Below are positions 46,612 to 60,400 of a stretch of 64,000 bases of DNA, piece after piece. The DNA comes from Aquila chrysaetos chrysaetos (taxonomy: Eukaryota; Chordata; Aves; Accipitriformes; Accipitridae). Made by a program: the position numbers and the translations under genes. Location of the stretch: assembly GCF_900496995.4 (NCBI RefSeq), contig NC_044030.1:10599851-10663850 (forward strand), read 5' to 3'. How positions within the stretch are numbered: position 1 is the first letter of the stretch; every line of letters begins with the position of its first letter. The notes beneath the pieces are model-generated. The model was not told the origin of the DNA, ran no database searches, and saw only the letters and a program-made list of their open reading frames with translations.

Positions 46612-49600
46612 CTAGAAAACAAATAAAAGGGGGTAAAAATAGCTTGTCCTAGTGACATGCTGCCACCATTTCTGGCTAAGAGCAACTCGGTGTTTTTCAC
46701 AAAATGTGAGGAATTTAGGAAAGATGACACACAGTACTTCCCTGACCATTTTCCACGAGTTTGTGTGCTGAAAACTCAGATGCAGCAGGAAGGGCACCAA
46801 CATGAAGTCACCCTAAGGCTGCTGCAAAGCTAAAAATGTACTGCCACACAGAGCTAGTAATAGAGAGGGAGTAACACAGCATCTTTTACCTTGCTGCAGA
46901 AACAGTGGAAGGATGACAAAAACTCATCCTATTCCTATACAGCCTGACTCTGTGCTGCTGGTGTGTCACACCACCATGGTGTCTGTGCAAGTTGGACAGG
47001 CAATGCTAACCAAGTAGGATTTTCCACTCATACCCACTTTCTACTCCCTGTTAGGCACAACAGGATCAGGCCCTGTTGCTTCAGTGGAACAAAGGCAGGT
47101 GCATCTTGATGAATACCATGAGTTAAGTGTAGACATGTAGTGTGCATTTCTTAAAAGGAGAGCCTCAGCCCCACAGGCAGGAACTGAAAGTAGAGGATTG
47201 ATGGAGAACCTTTTTATAGATGTTCAGACACTTAATATCCTCTATGAAAGAGTAATACATTTTTATGATACTACTATAATTTTATTATATCCACTATACT
47301 TTAAGTCTACTTTTTACAGGGCTGAAGCTAATGGATTTTGTAGCCCAATGCACGTTAGCTGTGAAAGGTTGCTCTGAACATCCATGCACTGACCTAGTGA
47401 TCCCCACGATGATCATCTCAGCGTGGCAGGAAAAAGGAAGAAGTAGTACACATAAGAGGAGGGAGATGTTGGAGGTCTCCTTCTAACCTTCAATTCTGCA
47501 GCCACAACTGACTGTTACTGCAGCCCCAGAGGTGTAACTCTGCACACTAGAAAGAGGTGATTTTAAAAAGAGGTTTCTGTTGTTGCAGGTTTTGCTGTTA
47601 ATATAGTATATAAAAGATAAAGGAACAGCATAAACCCACTGAAGAACCCACTGTAAGCAAAACAAGCTGCAATGCTGAACAGTTGCACCATGCACAGGCT
47701 AACAATGTAAGCATGTTGTCTGATCCTCTGAGCTCTGGACACTTCTATAACATGAGTCCCCAGTCTGTGGTCTGCAGAACCCTGACAGCCCAGGGTCCCC
47801 TCCTGAAGACTCCACGAAGGATTGGTGGAAAAAAGCATGCTATGCAGAGGGCACATCTGAAAAATGCACATTGCCATGCAAGCCCATCCAGGGGCAGAGG
47901 TCTCACAAACTGAAGGAACCCTCTCTTCCTTCTGTACACTGCAACTAGTCAGTGGACAAAAACAGGACTTGTTTCCATCTGAAAGGTAGGCTGCAAGTAT
48001 CTTTTTCTAAACTGAGCTGCGTTTACAAACTTTGCTCATGGCAAATGATCCTCCTCTGTCTGTGCTGATGACCACTGCCTGTGGTGGCTGGCAGCCACCT
48101 TGCTCTCCTGCTAGCCCAGGGATGGTGCTGCCAAAGGGGTGTGTTGTGACAAATTCAGGTGGCATGAACTTGGTGGAAGATCTTCAGGTCCATGGCTTCA
48201 CGAGCTTTGTGCAGTGAGTTATTAGGCAGACAACTGCTAAAGAAAGGCCAGGATGCTGATGGAAATGACGAGCTGTTCAGTTGCCAGCACTCTCCTCGGC
48301 AAGGGTTTGCCCTCTTGTGCCCTCAGGCCTTGCTACAACCCTCTGGCAGTGACTGTTCAGGCACTGTTTGCCCCCTACCAATAAAAAAATCTTAAGTCAG
48401 TTCTCCATAAGGCTTTGCACCTCCCAGGATGTTTGTTTGCCCAGCCCATGGATTGGTAACATTCACCCCACACACCACATTTTCCCACAAGTTGCTTGCT
48501 ACTCTGCTTCTGAAATTGCCATCTCACGAACTGCCACCGGCTCACACTGCTGGCTCACCCGGGGACTACCTCTGAGAGCACCAAGAGCACTTTGGGAAAC
48601 AGCATACTAAAATCAAGAGCCTAACCATACAATGTCAGTTGCCCTGGAATATACAACAGCACCAGCCCCAGTGAAGTTCTCATACTGCAATTAATCCCAC
48701 AGGGATTAACTTCTGACAGGCCTCGCTTTGAAAATTATGGTGGCCATTTCCTGAATGACAGTATCACTTGGGCAACTTATTGAACCACAGCAGAAGACAG
48801 ACTTAGATTGCTTCTGGCTTCCCAAAGCAGGGTTTATCATGTGCTAGGAAATTAAGTCATAGTTCCTGGTTTCTCCAAATTCCAGATTTTCAAAACTGGG
48901 GCACCTGGTTTGAGTGAGTTCTGACACTTGATAGTGCTAACAGTAACAGCTTGTTATTAGTGCTACTTCAGTCCTGAACTGGGACAGTGAGTCCTGCACC
49001 AGAACAGGATACCAGATGGCCATTCGGGGATGTTTCATACCTTATGCACAGTGATGCCCATTAAAGTCTGTAATGTTTTTTCTTTTTCTTCCCACTGGAC
49101 ACCTTGTCCTCATAAACTCAGAAACTACAAAAATTGGCATGAGTTGCTCTAAGACTTGAGAGTATAGCCAGATCAGAAAGTGATGGCTACTGTGAGCAGC
49201 GTGCAGCTCTAATACTTGCAGCAAAGGAGTCTTAGCATAACAAAATAAAAATTAAATAGAATTATGACTTTGTGATGGCAAGCATGTATCAGCTACCATC
49301 TGTAAGGGTGTTGTATCAGAAGGCTGGAACAAGAGTTACCTGATTTTCCACTCCTGCAGGAAATAGACCATCCTTGCTTCTCTTTTTTTTTATCAGTATA
49401 ATGAATATTTGCTTTCTTTTGTCTGGGAGAAAACAGTTTATTCCTTTCATTCTTGGACAGTGTGGAAGAGTCCTGGAAAAGGATGGGATCTTGGTTCAAA
49501 AGCACACCAGTGCACGGGCTCTTTTTAAAGGTAAGGGTATTCTCATCCTGCCTTCATTGCTGACTTAAGTGGCTACACACCAAACCACAAAGCTCTTTGC

Positions 49601-51743
49601 CCAACATTGCCTGTCAGCAACTGTATGATGCTTTAAGAGCTTTAAATGATGTCTGAATACCTCGTGGAGTACTTGATAGAGGTGTTGGGACACTGCCAGG
49701 AGACACTAACAAAACTTACACCCTTACTAAGCATGGACAGGAGTTCTCACTGGGACCTGTCAGACAGAATTTGGAAAAGCATTAAACAGCCAGGAACACA
49801 CATCCCATATCCAGAAGGGCCTTGCAAACACTGGTGCTCTGGGTTATAATCACATCAACACTTGCAGGTTCTGGATCAAGTCCCGTGAGACTGCATTTTT
49901 ATGTGCGTAACTCACAGGCTGCCTGTGAAAGCAAGCAAGTCCTGACTCAGTATGGCTGTAGGTATGGCATGAGTAACAAACATGGAGGAGATTGTGCACC
50001 TAAATCTCAAGAGTCCTGCTCCCTCACCCCTCATATGCCTTTTGCTTCCCTCTTCCTGGAGGTTACCCAAGGGCTTATTTTCAACAACACTTCAGGGGAT
50101 GCAGCCTAGGTATGTGAATACACAGCATTTGAACACCTCAGTAATGATGGTTCCTTTGAAAAAGTCATCTTTCTGTTTGGTTCATCTGATGCTACACTTG
50201 TGGCAGAAACCCTGCAAAATCACAGAAAACGGCCATCTGCACAAGCACAAGCCCCCTTGCCAAATTTCTGTCACTGAAATGATACATCATACAGGAAAAA
50301 AAGTTATATTTGTCATTGCTTGCCAAAACATGCACACACCCTACATCTATGCAGACAACCATGCTATTATCTGATGGTTTGTAGGTGCTCCATGCCAGAC
50401 CTTTTAAGTTGAAATGCACATGGTGAATGTCTAGACACCTAATGCTCTCTGCTCCATGATGAGGCCAGGAGTTGTACTGTGTGTGTGTTTGGTGAGGGAA
50501 GAAGAGGAGGGCTGCCAGATGAGCTAGTAAGATGCCATGAAAACTGGTGAGGTCTCAGATCTGATTTCTCTTTACATCTCTGCATTCTTCCCCTAAAGCA
50601 AAGGCAGTTCCTCACACAGAGCCTGTTGCTGTTCATGATGCAAATTAGCAGTCATTGTCTTAGTGACACTATGTCAGAAAAGCCAGAGGACTGTATTCAT
50701 CCTCCCTCTGTGGAAGCAAACATATTAATCCCCCACCCATCCACCCTAAATAAAGATCAGATCTCTGTCATACCTGGACGTTCCTAAAATCCCCAGATTC
50801 TACTCATCTTTAACTGGCCTTTACTCATTTTTGTGCTAGCCCAGTCTGCAAAGATACTGACATGTATCACAGGCTCCTGGCAGATACCACTGTTGTCCAG
50901 AAAGAGCAGGGATTTTAGATGCTGTTTAGAGGCCACCTGGCTCTCACAAGGTGGGCAGGGAGACACTCCTGTGCTGCCTGCTGGCTTGCAGGAACCAGGC
51001 GTCTGATACAGCGCCAACATGGCCTGACTGATTTCTGGTCTGCTGAGCAGTTTGATGACCGCATTTTACAACCATGTAAGCAGTCCCTCTTCCAGAAGGG
51101 GCTCCAGACCCAGAAGCCTGAAGGGCACAGATGATGTGGAGAGGCGACGCCCATAGCAGACGGCATTGCAGAGGATACAGCTTAGCTGTCTGGCATTGTA
51201 GGATGGGCAATGCTTGTCTGCTCAACAGTTTCCTCAGGCAACCCTCTACACATGAGAACGTCTGGCCACCCTGAGCCTCCAAGAACATTTCTGTGGTACC
51301 CTCACCAAGGCCCAGACTCACAGAAATCTCCTTCCAAATGCAGATGAATGGCATCACCTTGTATTACAAGGTTAATGGCTCCACGGCTAGCAGCATCCTA
51401 TCTCAACACTCAATGCTTGTGCCTGCCTTTCCCTGGGTATACATTTGAAGCAGGTTTTTCTGCAGTCCTGTTCTGTTTGCCATTTTGTGTGGAGACAATA
51501 GTAACTAAAAATGTACTTGCAAGTACATTAGGAGCTCTGAGGTGAATAATCATGCTACATGCAGGAGTTTGTCTTCAAGCTCTTCCAGGTGTCGTTTCCT
51601 CACAGCTTTCAGAGGAGCAGCAATAAGCACGTCTTGTGCTGCCAGTCTTGCGTATGCATTCTCTTCTGGGTACCTGTAGGAATTTGGCCCTTAGAACAAA
51701 GTGTTCATATACAAATAGCTATATCTTCTTATACATAGCCATC

Positions 51744-51762
51744 TTTTTTTTTTTTTTTTTTT
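51744..51762. repeat. T19 homopolymer
   Basis: A run of 19 T on the plus strand in otherwise ordinary sequence. No SINE body is visible next to it. Confidence 0.9.
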
Positions 51763-54266
51763 CTCCTTTCTAATTATTCTCTTTGAGAGCTCATCAATGC
51801 TATCAACAGTGAAGGTTGTAGCATGGTAAGCCATAAGGCTACTCTAAAAAGAAATCTTGCTCATCTTTCCAGGGACAGCTGCCAATTTCCATTTGTCTTT
51901 GGTGTATGTTACAAAGCAAACCACCAGCGAGTTACAGACTCCACTTTGCCATGTCCAAAGCCGATCTGAACAGGCAACGTGCCATAATGTCCCTGAGCAA
52001 CTTCTACACAGTTGCAGTCATGATATTCTTAAGCAATGTCTCCAGCACAATGTTCAGATATATTCAGCTGCAACTAGGAGACTTCATCATGTTTGTGAGC
52101 TCATCCCAGGGAAGCACTCTGGATTGCCCAAGCCAAATTCCTCAGCGCTGTTTGCCTAGCTACCCAAAAGGCCTGAACCCTGCAAGACAGCACACAATGT
52201 GTGCATGCTGCTGCTAGTTATCCTTGGGTATGAGAGGAGGAGGACCTGCAGCCATCCCACCGACTGTAGAAGCATGGAGGTTCTTAAAGTGGCAATCTGG
52301 GTTAAATCAGTGTACTGAGGGAAAAGTGAAAGCAGCTGAGTTACCAGAACTTTACCAATCTGCTTAGCTGAACCTGCATTAACCACATTAACCATTAACC
52401 ACCACCTGCAATACTCACTTTTAGACCAAAGGAAAGCACATTAACTTCAACCTCTGTGAAGACAGCTTAATACAGGCTATAGAGTTTAATCCAACAGGTT
52501 TACTGTGCATTTGCAAGAGACAGTGAAAGCACCCAGTAGCCCCTGGCCATCACCTGTCCACACCTCACTTCTCTGTCCCTTCATCCAAAGGCCTCCGTTT
52601 TTTATTTCCACTTGTCACTGGGACTACAGCAGGACCTTTGACACAATGCCTTTTATGTGCTGTTGTGCTGAGCAACAACACACTGTCCCAGCGCTCGCAC
52701 CAAGCAGCAAGAAGGCGATTTATTTAGCAGAATTCACCAGGTGATGGAAATGCAGTTCCAGAATACCTGGTGAAAATCCTGTTCCTCTATCCCTAACCCA
52801 TGGTGTCACTTAGCTCTTACTGTCCTGCACTGATGTCCTAACACCAACACAAACACATTGCTGTTCCCTAGGTGGCAGTTCCCTGAGGGATTGCCGCCTT
52901 CCTTTTTCTCATGTTCCTTTGGCAGAACCTGAGACACTCTGATGTTCTCCAACACGGTTGTCATCCCATGAACAGCAGCTCGGTGGAATTTCGTTGGAGC
53001 TCTCAAGGGATTTTTCCATTTGGGATGTTTCTCTTTCACAATATAGGGGCTTTATTAGCTTTAGTTTTCTGGTCCTTTAATTTTAAAACCTATTGAACAG
53101 AGAAAATTCAGACCTGACAAGCAACTGTCTTAAAAGATGCATATCCTTGGATGCACATTGAATTTTACTCTAGATGAACATTAAAACGAAACTATCAGAG
53201 AGCAGACCTTACTACTGAAATTCTAAGTGCAAAATAAGTAATTTCAAGCCAGACTGTGCCTTGGAATTGATGTAACCAGATGAGGTTCAGGAACATGACT
53301 TTAATCCAAAAAGGCTCTCAGGATGTACGCTTTCAATCCTACTGAAGTGAGATTAAATGAGTACATGGTTCAAGTCAAGCTTGCTTTTAAGTACATTCCC
53401 GAGCAGGGAAGGACTTAAACAACTGTTTAAATGTTTTCCTGAAACACAACCCCAGAAGTTAAAGAGGGTATGACAGCAACAATTTCTTGGTGAGCCTATT
53501 TGCACTCTGCTAATCAAAATGCATCACAGGTCCATGGGAACTTCCCAGTTATGCTGATATTCATACCTGAAAAGCAGGAGAGAGAGAGCTGTGCTTTTGT
53601 TATACAATGATGTGCTTCGAAATGCCAAGTAAATTGTTTTCACTTGATTAAAGAAAGCAGTCAACTTTGCAGAAAACAGTTTATTAAACACATGAGACTT
53701 GGTTGCTACACCTAATTACAGACAAAATACTGTCAATAAAGCATGCACTTATCACAGACATCAATGACTATCTTGATTATTTTTTAAATGGTCTTTAATT
53801 CTGTAAGTTTAAGGCTGTACCAATACAAATTTTAAAAAACGAAAATAAAAAGTCACACTACAATAGTAGCAAACATTGTACGGACAGTGAAATCAATCTC
53901 TAACGCAGCAGAACCAGACTTCTTGAAGATTATCATAAGGGAATAAAATGGAGCTGAAGTGCAATAAAGATCAGAATATCTCTGGAATTTGCAGATCAGT
54001 AAAAGTAAATGTCATACTCCAATTAGCACACAACATTCTTTTCAAAAGCCTAATTATCGGACAAGTAAGCAAGGGATGAAACTCAGACACCATCAAAAAA
54101 AAAAAGACCTCTTGGTTTTACTTTCTTCTTATTGAGGGCACTTTTGTACTCAAACACTAAAAGAGCATTTTTCAAGGAGACATCTGACTGAAGTGTGGCA
54201 GACTGCAGTACAACATATGTTTGTTTACTCCATCTCAAAGAAGAGTGGAGTGTCTTCCAGTAGGGG

Positions 54267-54320
54267 AAAAAAAAAAAAAAACAAACCACAAAAAAACCAA
54301 AAAACCAAAAAACAAAACAA
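54267..54320. repeat. A-rich low-complexity tract
   Basis: A run of A followed by repeated CAAACC/AAAAAACC words. It resembles a decayed poly(A) tail, but no retrocopy body is recognised upstream on the plus strand. Confidence 0.8.
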
Positions 54321-55043
54321 ACCAGTTCTCAACTGGCAAAAGTGACAGACAACTTTGTTGACCATGTCGGTCTTCACCTGTGAAGGGCCTTAACCTGTAT
54401 GAAGTTTGCTTCTTAAACACACGCTGCAGAAATAGCAATATGGCATCCACACAGGTCAAAACTTATCCAGCTGATGAGTAAAAAGATTACGAGGCCTGAA
54501 AACCCAGCTGGGGATCTGGGGCTCAAAGTAGGTTATGAAATCTTTCCTCGTTTGCAGCAGCGAAGCCTTTTTGCTCATTGTCAGGTTGCTGTGCAACTCC
54601 AGAAAGAAGGTAATTTGAGGACAATGGAGTTGAACAGGTAGCTCTGAAAACAGACTGTAGTTGACAATTTTGCTCACGTTTTCATAAAATAATCCGGTAA
54701 TCTCTCCCCTCCCCTCAGATATTCTAGATTTGCAAAGCTTAATGTATTAAAATGCATCAAAATATTACTTCTCCCTAATAAACCACTGTATATATAATCT
54801 CCCAAATGCAGGGGCAAGAGATCTGTTTAAGAAGGTGTCCTGTGTACAGAAAACTGCATTTTGAGTGGAAATATGTAGCACTGCACATGCTAAGATCTCT
54901 GCCTTAAATAGCTGATTACAGCTGGTGCTTGCACAGGGGTCTAAAAAAAGCTTAAGTAAGTCCCCCAATTCCACTGGGGTTTGGGTGGATAATTCTCTCC
55001 TGGCTCCTTTCAGCAGCGCAGCCTAAGCTACAGGTTTTTTCTT

Positions 55044-55065
55044 AAAAAAAAAAAAAAAAAAAAAA
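55044..55065. repeat. A22 homopolymer
   Basis: An uninterrupted run of 22 A preceded by TTTTTTCTT. No flanking duplication or retrotransposed body was found. Confidence 0.9.
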
Positions 55066-57395
55066 GCAAGCTTGTCCTGCAATATAACGCACTTCAGACA
55101 AAATGCAATTACAAGAGCAGTTACAGGACTGACATGTACACTGAAGGCATCACAGGAATTGGAAGGTGGTATCTAAACCAGCACACCATTAGCATCAGCC
55201 AGCTTGTGTCTTGAAACCAGTGAACCATGGTGAAAAACAAACAAATTCCACTTGAGATTTACACGCCACAGGCAGCAGGCTAAATCCTAATGCCAGGTCT
55301 GCACCTGTAGAACCATAACTGCATTTCCAGCATGCAAAGTGCTAAATAAAGGCTACTGGTTGCTTTCCTGATTCAGATCTAAGCTGGAGATAATGCAGAT
55401 GTATCTAGCTTCACAATGGAAGAGAAGATGGGGGAAAAACAGCTGCTGTGCTGCAGGAATCTGATGCATTTTTTTGGCAACTTGGGCCAACACATAGAAG
55501 CAGCTAGGAAGACCAGTTGGTAAGACAATTAGTGCAATTGGTGGGACCGTGAAGACTCAGATCTAGCTATAAATAGAAATGCAGGAAGTAAGACCGTTTA
55601 TCACTGTCTTGTATATTTAATATTAGGGCTGCATAGGCAGGAGTTCTGCGGAGTAAAAACTCTTCACTCATACTAGTGGAAGCAAGTGTTCATGTTTAAA
55701 TAGCTACTAGACAAGAAAAACAATGGAGAAACACATTGCAACTGGTCTCAGCTGGCTCCTGATCTGGCAGAAGGAGCCTGAAGAGGCCACCAATTTTTAA
55801 AGGACAATGAAGGGGCCTAACATTTCCTCCCAAGCCCTATTTCCTCCAAGAGATGGGAACTGAGGTGCTGCAAAAGGCTTCTAAGCATCCTCATCACTTG
55901 TGGAAGGTTTAGGTCTTCAGCTGGGGTCTTCAAATTCATCAATTTGTGGGGAACTGGCTTACCACCTACTACATGGGATGACTTTCAGTGTGTTCTGGGC
56001 TGCTTCCTTTAATAATGCTTTTTGTAAATTGCCCAGGTATCACAAAAACAGAGGAGCTGCATTGAAAATTTTAGCATAAACTTTTTTGGAAGTATTTTAC
56101 ATCACAGGGGCTGTAAAATTTCTTGCTGGGGAACAGACATGGCTTTAGACCAGTACCTGTAAGGAAGAATTCAATGCACTCCTACTTTCCCAATCACACA
56201 GTTTTTCTGGCAACTTGGTATTCTGATTTGAAAAGTCTTTTCAAGATGTGTAACAGGCTTTCATCTCTCAGTAGAGATGGAAACCGGACGGTTAGTCTTT
56301 TCTTTTTTTCCATACAAAATACTATTTTAAAGACCAGCCTAGGTACAGCTGACCGTGCCTCCTGGCTGGGAAATGCACTAGACAGATTAACATCTCGCAT
56401 TTCCCTCCTGCCTGTTTCTGTTATATGATTATAGTATGGCACTATTTCAGCCTGTCCAAATCTTATCAAAATCAACATGAATGTGTATACGTGTGCGTAT
56501 TTGCTATATTGCCAGATTCTAAGCAGAGGGTGGAAAAGGAACTGAATGCAATGTCAGATTTTTGATAAACAAGGCTTGTCTGCCATGAAAGCAGTTGGAA
56601 AGAATGAGACCAAAAATCTTGGGCTTGAATTTCATCCAATTCTCATTTGGCAGCAATGTGTGGCTTCAGTGGAGGCGGAACCGGGACTGGAATCCACCAC
56701 TTGACCAGGCTGACACTTGTTTACAAGAGCAGGCTCCCAACTGTTATGAGAGCTAACAGTTTCTTATGGTAATCAGAGGATTGCTTTCATTAAACGGCAT
56801 TTTAGCATGCTCCACAATGACTTGAACAGGCTTGGCTAATCACTGGATCCATTACCAACAGGAACATTTGGGTACTACGCATTCCCTCATAACCCTCACA
56901 TTCACAGTTGGCAGACTGCTGCTGCAGGAGGTATAGCTGGGGAAGATGGCTTCTTTTCAGCTCTATTAAAGGGTTTTATTCCCAAATGAAAATTAATGAG
57001 AAGACACTTTAAAGAGAGCGTTAGAGAATTTTTTTTTTCTTTTTACTTTTTTTTTTAAGCTTCAAGCTGGTAAGTGATCATCTGTGCAGAACAAGATATT
57101 AGAAGTTTGGCACCTCCTGTCTACCACAACATATTGATTCCTTCTACAGAAGGCACTAAATACTGGCTTTAAAGAGGAAATGAACAGCAGATGCAGAGTT
57201 TTATCATGACACACAAAAAAATCTGCTAACTGGCACAGCTTCGTAGTACATTTTTCAGTTACCTACAATGGCGGTGATTATAGCAGCAATGGTTAGCATT
57301 TTTACAAGTACCACATAAACGTACAAATGTCTAGAACATTTAGAAAACATGCAAAATTTCAACAGCAACATCACTGAATCACACAATGCATAGAA

Positions 57396-57428
<33 letters not shown>
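57396..57428. repeat. (ATT)11 microsatellite
   Basis: Eleven perfect ATT units (33 bases). On the minus strand it reads AAT, translating to an Asn run in an open frame at 57255-57479 that has no other coding evidence. Confidence 0.95.
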
Positions 57429-60400
57429 TGGCAAGACAGTGAATCTTTCTCTTATAAAACAAAACAAAAGAATTAACAAAATCTACTTTTTTACAAACTG
57501 TTCTTAAAAAAGTTGAGTTGTCATTAAAGTCAGTGAGTGGAATTTAGCCTTAGAGAGAGGTTTAACTCTGAGAATGAATTGGTTGCTTAGGAGAATTCAT
57601 ATTGTTAGGTGCAAATTTGGTTACGTTTAAGCAAAATATGTTTTTCAATTGCTGTTTTGGAAGAAACAGTGCTAATCTTGTCAATTTACAAAATGGGAGA
57701 AAACAGATGCACATTAAAAGATTAGAAAGATTAAACATTGCATGCAGGGAAAGATAAAAGCCTTACTTTAGCTGTTTCTCCCTAGCACTGCTCACCATGA
57801 GACCAAGGGTTGTCATAGCAAAAATGCTTTTCAAAGGCAGAGTTAAAACCAGCAGATAATTAAAACAAATAGAAAAGATTTTCTGATTCCAGTGTAAAAC
57901 AAAGTAGGATATTAAAGGATAAGGATTATGCTTGCCTTCTTTAGAAAAAAAGACAAAATCTTTCATTGTGTTTGCCAGGTATTCCCACTGCCTTTCCACT
58001 ACCTTCATCACACTTACATATTCTGCCACTTCTTTTTCTTCCAATCTTGAATATATGGTCTACCCTGACAGGTCTCAAGATGACCCTGAGATAGACGGGT
58101 CACACAGACAAAAACAAACACTGTCAACGCAGCTATGGCCAAGCGTCATCCTTTCCTGCATACTTCAAACCCATTTGTCCCAGTGGGGCTAGTCATGTGC
58201 TTACAGCTAAGTGCAGTTAACAGCCCGAGCTGGGTGGAAGCTGGGGGCACAGGCATGCATTTCTCACAGTGGTCTGCAGAACTGGCACCAAATCCTCTCC
58301 AGCAGCACCACCCGGCTTGCTGGCACTGCCATTAACAGGAGCAAAACCAGGTTCTCAACATTTCTTCCCCTTACTGCTTTCAGACTCCATTAAGACCTTT
58401 CATGTCACATTTTGTCTGCACACCCCTGAACGCTCTGGGTATTTCTGCACCTGCATTTCACATCCAGGCACCTAGCCTTCTGCAGAGAACCCAGTCTTTC
58501 AAGCTGCTCACAGAGAAAGCTCCCACAGAAGGCAAAGCTTGCAAGATCTGAACTATAAGCACCATGCAGAAAACAAAGGCCTCCACAAAGTGATTTACTC
58601 TGCAGTCATTGTTCAGTGCACCTTCAGCCTCAGAGTCACTAGGAGATCTGCCTTCCTACACAAAAGTTACCAAAATCAGTTTGAAGCCAGTTACTATTGC
58701 CTTGCCTTCTGTACCTATACTTTGCATCCACTGCTGAAGATACAGAAGCTTCAGTGTGCCTCCTACATTGGCTTCTTTTCAGGCTGGAAATTTGGCATAT
58801 AGTAAGTGTATTAAATGCGTGATAGTAGAAGAGAAGAAGGAATTCTAGCAGGAGCAGTGTGAGGCAGGGGTCTTAAGGCTACATATGATTTAGGCCAGCT
58901 GAGAACATGCTATAATGGTAAGGAGAACAGTCTCGGCATGATTACAGCCTTCAGAAAGCGGATCAAATTCTTGGCATGAGGAATGTTAAAGAGTCATCTT
59001 TGTTCACGAAAGTAACAGCTGAAGTGGCAAAGATCATAGCTGTAAAATTAATTTTAAAAGTTTAGTTTTCTAGTGTAAGAAAAATACACTATTTTTGTCC
59101 AAAATATTTTCCATTTTATTGATTCTTTTCCCCTCACTTGGCTGTTTCATTATTTTCTTGACACTTAAGGACTGTATAAAACAGTAGTAACCAAAAAACG
59201 CAAAGGCAGATTCCTGAAGCGTTGTGAAAGAGCTAAACACCTCTTCTGATGCCCACTGAAACTCTATCCCACTGAATTTCAATGATAGCACCTACCTCAC
59301 CAGTCTCTTAAACACTGTGAATGAAACCTCTATTAATTACAAAAGCTCAAATTGTAATCTGAAAAGGTACTGATTTTTTCAGATACTAGTGACTGCTGTG
59401 TAATGAATGCTAAGCACAAGAATAAAAGATTAGGTAAAAGCATCCTAATCCCTTTGAAACAGTAAGTCCATTTCCAATGCACAGACAAGTCATTTAATGG
59501 CATTTGTACAATAAAACAAACAGAATTTTGTCTGCATTACCAACTAACATTAACCAATTCAGTGAGAAAACAGAGGAAATAAATTCCTTGCTTGAGACTG
59601 AGACTATGTAAAAACCCATCAGTTCATGTAACGAGCAAATTTCGTGCCAAATGGATTTTTTCCCCCGTCAGATTAGGAATTAAAGCTTTAGACATCACCA
59701 CTGCTTTGAACATGTTCCAGTGAATGGCTAGTGTCAAACTTTCCAACAAGCTCACAGGTGTCTCTAAGCTGTGGGGCTTTTTAGCTGTCCAGCATTTCAC
59801 CGCTGTAAATGCCTCTCTGCTGCTTTTGGGAAGCACTGAGGTGCTGGAGGACGACTTCAGCAGAGCATCACAGGGCCTCAGCCAGAGACAGTGCAGTGGG
59901 GAGGAGCGGGCTGGCACCTGGTTTGCACAAGTGGAGCTGGAAGCAGTGCAACCACACAACTTGCCGGGGGCTCGGAGAAACCTGACTTGTCCTCAGAAGG
60001 TCCACTCCATCGCTGGCTGAAATTATGCTGCTGTGAAAGAGGCGGAGCAGTGATGTCCCTGGTGGCCCTTAGCTTTCCAAAACCCTTGAGGAGATATGGT
60101 GCAGCCTCACGTGCCCGTCATATGCTGTCCATGGGGAAAGCACCATCATTTAGTTGTGCTTAGGGCCTTCCCCCTTCTTGGCTTGCAGACACCTGGGTGA
60201 TAGGGGTGTCCTTGACAAGCTATCCCCGGGCTCCCAGTTTTTGGAGAGTGGTGCAGTGACTCCCATGCTGCCTATGCACAGAGCCAACAGATGTGCCGGG
60301 AGACACCAGCTGATGTGGTACTGTCCCCGGCCGCCAAGGCACAGCTCAGCACATGAGGACCATCACCAGAAGGTATAGTTCAAGTTTTTTGGCTAGGAAT

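Noticed and set aside
57255-57479. A minus-strand frame with a 10-Asn run
   Set aside because: Translation of the ATT microsatellite, with nothing else supporting coding.
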